Positions 31,307 to 33,598 of a stretch of 33,598 nucleotides of DNA are shown here, one piece after another (position 1 is the first letter of the stretch; every line of letters starts with the position of its first letter). The stretch is from contig NZ_BOQN01000055.1 in NCBI RefSeq assembly GCF_018332695.1, positions 1-33,598 of the forward strand. Direction: 5' to 3'. The position numbers and the translations under genes are program-made. Origin of the DNA: Paractinoplanes toevensis. GTDB taxonomy: Bacteria; Actinomycetota; Actinomycetes; Mycobacteriales; Micromonosporaceae. Under the pieces are notes generated by a model. The model had not been told where the DNA came from, did not search any database, and saw nothing but the letters and a program-made list of their open reading frames with translations.

Positions 31307-32554
31307 ATGAGCGGTACGGACCTCGATGAGGTGCTGCTGGCGGTGGAGAAGGCGGCCCCGGTCGACGCGGTGGCGGCAGTGACTCGCAGCATCGGGGTGA
31401 GCCTGAACGCGTCGTGGGTGTCGTTCCTCGTCGCCGATATGAGCGGTCGCGCCCTGGTGCGGCTGGTACACGTACCGATCGGGGCGGAGTCCGGCGGCCG
31501 CCGGCAGGACCAGGATGTCGCCTTGGTGGTGCCGTTCGACGGTGGGCCGCAGGAGCAGGCGCTGCGCACCCAGCAGGTCCTGGTCGAGCCGGACGGCGAC
31601 CGGTTCGTGGTGCGGGCACCGGTCACTCAGCGCGGGGAGGCCGTCGGGCTGCTGGAGATCGCGCTGCCGGCCGCCCCGTCCGGCCCGGACGTGCAGTCGG
31701 TGTCCCGGGCGGCACACACCCTGGCGTTCGTGGTGATCGCCAATCGCCGGCACACCGACCTCTTCGAGTGGGGTCAGCGAACGACGCCGTTCATGCTGGC
31801 GGCGGAGATCCAACGGCGGTTGCTGCCGCCCTCGTTCACCTGTGAGGCGGCCTCGTTCACCCTGTCGGCGTGGCTGGAGCCGGCGGCCAGCGTCGGTGGG
31901 GACACCTTCGATTACAGCCTCGCCCGGGACCTTCTGCATCTGAGCATCACCGACGCCGTGGGACACGGCGTGGACAGCGCACTCGCCGCGACCCTGTGCG
32001 TCAGCGGACTGCGCAACGCCCGTCGCCATGGCGCCACCCTGCTCGAACAGGCCGAGGCCGCGAACCAGGCGGTCATCGACAACACCCCGGCCGCCGCCAC
32101 CTTCGCGACCGGGTTGGTCGGCCGGCTCACTCTGTCCACCGGCATCCTCGACGTGGTCAATGCCGGGCATCCCGCACCGCTGCTGGTCCGCGACGGGATT
32201 GCGCAGCCCGTTGCGCTGGACGTCAACCGGCCCTTCGGGGTGCTACGCCACAAGCCGTACCGGGCAACCCAGCTGCGGTTGCAGCCGGGCGACCGGCTCG
32301 TTCTGCTGACCGACGGCATGCTGGAGCGCGGCGCCGCCGCGCTCGACCTGGCCGCCCAGCTGCGGCATCTGGGGCAGTTGCACCCCCGAGAGGTCGTCCG
32401 TGTCCTTGGTGACCTCGTCCTCGAGGTGGCCGGTCCGGACCTGCCCGACGACGCCTGCCTGCTGGTCCTCGACTGGTACGGCGGCCACGGCGACACCCGT
32501 TCGACCGACGCCGGCGCCGACCAGCACCGAGCCAGCACCCCCGATGGCGTTTGA
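31307..32554 (+). CDS. GAF-like/SpoIIE-type PP2C serine phosphatase
   Basis: A 415-residue soluble protein. The N-terminal 150 residues look like a GAF sensor domain (VTRSIGVSLNASWVSFLVAD, then APVTQRGEAVGLLEIALPAA). From about residue 160 a SpoIIE/RsbU PP2C phosphatase follows: AAEIQRRLLPP linker, VGGDTFDYSLARD and ITDAVGHGVDSALAATL with the metal-binding aspartates, VNAGHPAPLLVRDG, LVLLTDGMLERG and PDDACLLVLDW. Such phosphatases act on anti-sigma-factor antagonists in stress signalling. GAGGAGC precedes the ATG by 7 bases. No anti-sigma partner gene is adjacent. Trehalose synthase follows after 42 bp, consistent with a stress context. Confidence 0.92.
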   Translation: MSGTDLDEVLLAVEKAAPVDAVAAVTRSIGVSLNASWVSFLVADMSGRALVRLVHVPIGAESGGRRQDQDVALVVPFDGGPQEQALRTQQVLVEPDGDRFVVRAPVTQRGEAVGLLEIALPAAPSGPDVQSVSRAAHTLAFVVIANRRHTDLFEWGQRTTPFMLAAEIQRRLLPPSFTCEAASFTLSAWLEPAASVGGDTFDYSLARDLLHLSITDAVGHGVDSALAATLCVSGLRNARRHGATLLEQAEAANQAVIDNTPAAATFATGLVGRLTLSTGILDVVNAGHPAPLLVRDGIAQPVALDVNRPFGVLRHKPYRATQLRLQPGDRLVLLTDGMLERGAAALDLAAQLRHLGQLHPREVVRVLGDLVLEVAGPDLPDDACLLVLDWYGGHGDTRSTDAGADQHRASTPDGV

Positions 32555-32596
32555 GTCGCCCGGCTGGCGGTATCCGAGTGGGGTGAGGACAGCAAA

Positions 32597-33598
32597 ATGA
32601 GCGAGTCGTACGAGTTCGTGGTGGTCGCCAACCGCCTCCCGGTCGACGAGGTGACCGCGGAGGACGGCAGTCGCAGCTGGGCGCGGAGCCCCGGCGGGCT
32701 GGTCAGCGCGCTGCAACCGACCGTGCGGCGGCAGGGCGGGGCCTGGGTCGGCTGGACCGGTCAACCGGGTGACGCGCCGGAGCCGTTCAACACCGACGGC
32801 ATGCACCTGCGCCCGGTCGCCTTGAGCGAGGACGACGTCGACCAGTATTACGAGGGCCAGTCCAACGGCACCATCTGGCCGCTGTTCCACGACTCCGTCG
32901 AGCAGCCGACCCACCGCCGGCCGTGGCGTCAGGCCTACGAGGCGGTGAACCGCCGGTTCGCCGAGGCGGCCGCGCAGCTCGCCGCGCCGGACGGCACCGT
33001 GTGGGTCCACGACTACCAGCTGATGCTGGTGCCGGCCATGCTCCGCGAGTTGCGGCCGGACCTGCGCATCGGGTTCTTCCTGCACATCCCGTTCCCGCCG
33101 GTCGAACTGTTCATGCAGCTGCCCCGCCGGGCCGAACTCCTGCGCGGCCTGCTCGGCGCGGACCTGGTCGGCTTCCAGCGCCCGCTCGCCGCGCAGAACT
33201 TCCTGCAGCTGACCGGCCGCCTGCTCGGCCTGGACCCGCAGGAGCAGCACGTCGCCGTCGACGGGCGCACCGTCACCGCGCGGGCCTTCCCGATCTCGAT
33301 CGACGTCGCCGAGGTGGAGGACCTGGCCGCCGACCCCGGCGTGCAGGCCGAAGCCCGCCGGATGCGCACCGAGCTCGGCGGCGACCGCCGCCTGCTGCTC
33401 GGCGTCGACCGCCTCGACTACACCAAGGGCATCGAACAAAGGCTTGAGGCGTACGGCGAACTACTCGCCGACGGCACCGTGTCCAACGACGACGTGGTGC
33501 TGGTGCAGGTCGCCACCCCGAGCCGGATGCGGGTCCTGCAGTACCAGGAGTTGCGGGCCCGGGTGGAGCGCGAGGTGGGCCGGATCAACGGCGAGTAC
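32597..33598 (+). CDS. otsA: Trehalose-6-phosphate synthase, 5' part (runs off the window)
   Basis: The first 334 codons of a GT20 trehalose-6-phosphate synthase, which joins UDP- or GDP-glucose to glucose 6-phosphate. Visible are VVANRLPVD at the N terminus, the SPGGLVSAL glycine loop, WVHDYQLMLVPAMLREL with the active-site Asp, GFFLHIPFPP, VGFQRPLAAQNFL and the donor-site LLGVDRLDYTKGI. The ATG at 32597 follows GTGAGGACA. The frame is open to the last base; intact enzymes have about 450-500 residues. The gene follows the SpoIIE phosphatase closely on the same strand and may be cotranscribed. Confidence 0.95.
   Translation, partial: MSESYEFVVVANRLPVDEVTAEDGSRSWARSPGGLVSALQPTVRRQGGAWVGWTGQPGDAPEPFNTDGMHLRPVALSEDDVDQYYEGQSNGTIWPLFHDSVEQPTHRRPWRQAYEAVNRRFAEAAAQLAAPDGTVWVHDYQLMLVPAMLRELRPDLRIGFFLHIPFPPVELFMQLPRRAELLRGLLGADLVGFQRPLAAQNFLQLTGRLLGLDPQEQHVAVDGRTVTARAFPISIDVAEVEDLAADPGVQAEARRMRTELGGDRRLLLGVDRLDYTKGIEQRLEAYGELLADGTVSNDDVVLVQVATPSRMRVLQYQELRARVEREVGRINGEY

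Noticed and set aside
1..33598. CRISPR array, tRNA or rRNA genes
   Set aside because: No regularly spaced direct repeats and no cloverleaf or rRNA-like sequence were noticed by reading; a covariance-model scan was not possible here.

Overview
The window is high-GC DNA with GTG and TTG starts next to ATG, many long antisense frames typical of about 70% GC, CBM2 and ricin-type secreted proteins with Thr/Pro linkers, actinobacterial regulator types (TetR, MarR, LacI, ANTAR, SpoIIE phosphatase) and trehalose synthesis. This fits a filamentous actinobacterium, most probably a soil Micromonosporaceae such as Actinoplanes. That placement is inference from gene content. No tRNA, rRNA or CRISPR array was seen.

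Layout. (1) 288-5455: small redox and regulator genes: an SDR with a divergent TetR regulator, a MarR regulator, a second SDR and a zinc alcohol dehydrogenase. Between them lie a remnant of an ATP-dependent DNA ligase and an unassigned ORF. (2) 5604-7750: a metallo-beta-lactamase-fold hydrolase coupled to an MHS-type MFS transporter, with a palindromic operator in front. (3) 8073-16243: a secreted polysaccharide-related block: CBM2-metallopeptidase, ricin-lectin/propeller protein, GH5 glycanase, GH2 enzyme and a LacI repressor with a LacI-type box at the GH2 promoter. (4) 16227-18976: a SUKH (SMI1/KNR4) protein, a small partner protein, and a membrane protein carrying a C-terminal TIR domain. 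(5) 19308-20147: a small membrane protein and a winged-helix regulator under two identical-type operators. (6) 20278-22430: an IS5-family insertion sequence followed by a field of broken genes (HupE/UreJ, nucleotidyltransferase, aminoglycoside phosphotransferase, tyrosine integrase). (7) 22686-24953: AI-2E-type permease and YihY/BrkB membrane protein. (8) 25266-27551: broken EVE-domain gene, membrane protein, GAF-ANTAR-like protein. (9) 27570-30697: operon of zinc alcohol dehydrogenase, unknown protein and a glucose-6-phosphate dehydrogenase homologue. (10) 31019-33598: zinc-ribbon protein, GAF/SpoIIE phosphatase and the 5' part of trehalose-6-phosphate synthase.

The strongest candidate for an undescribed system is the gene at 17369-18976. 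Its first 365 or so residues look like the membrane sensor and signal-transfer part of an actinobacterial sensor histidine kinase, but the kinase is absent and a TIR domain stands in its place. It has a perfect inverted repeat right at its start codon, tandem ATTGACAT repeats upstream, SUKH-type neighbours, and a 19-bp inverted repeat flanking the block. The inference is a membrane-sensing TIR effector, possibly for defence or stress; the sequence alone does not prove this.
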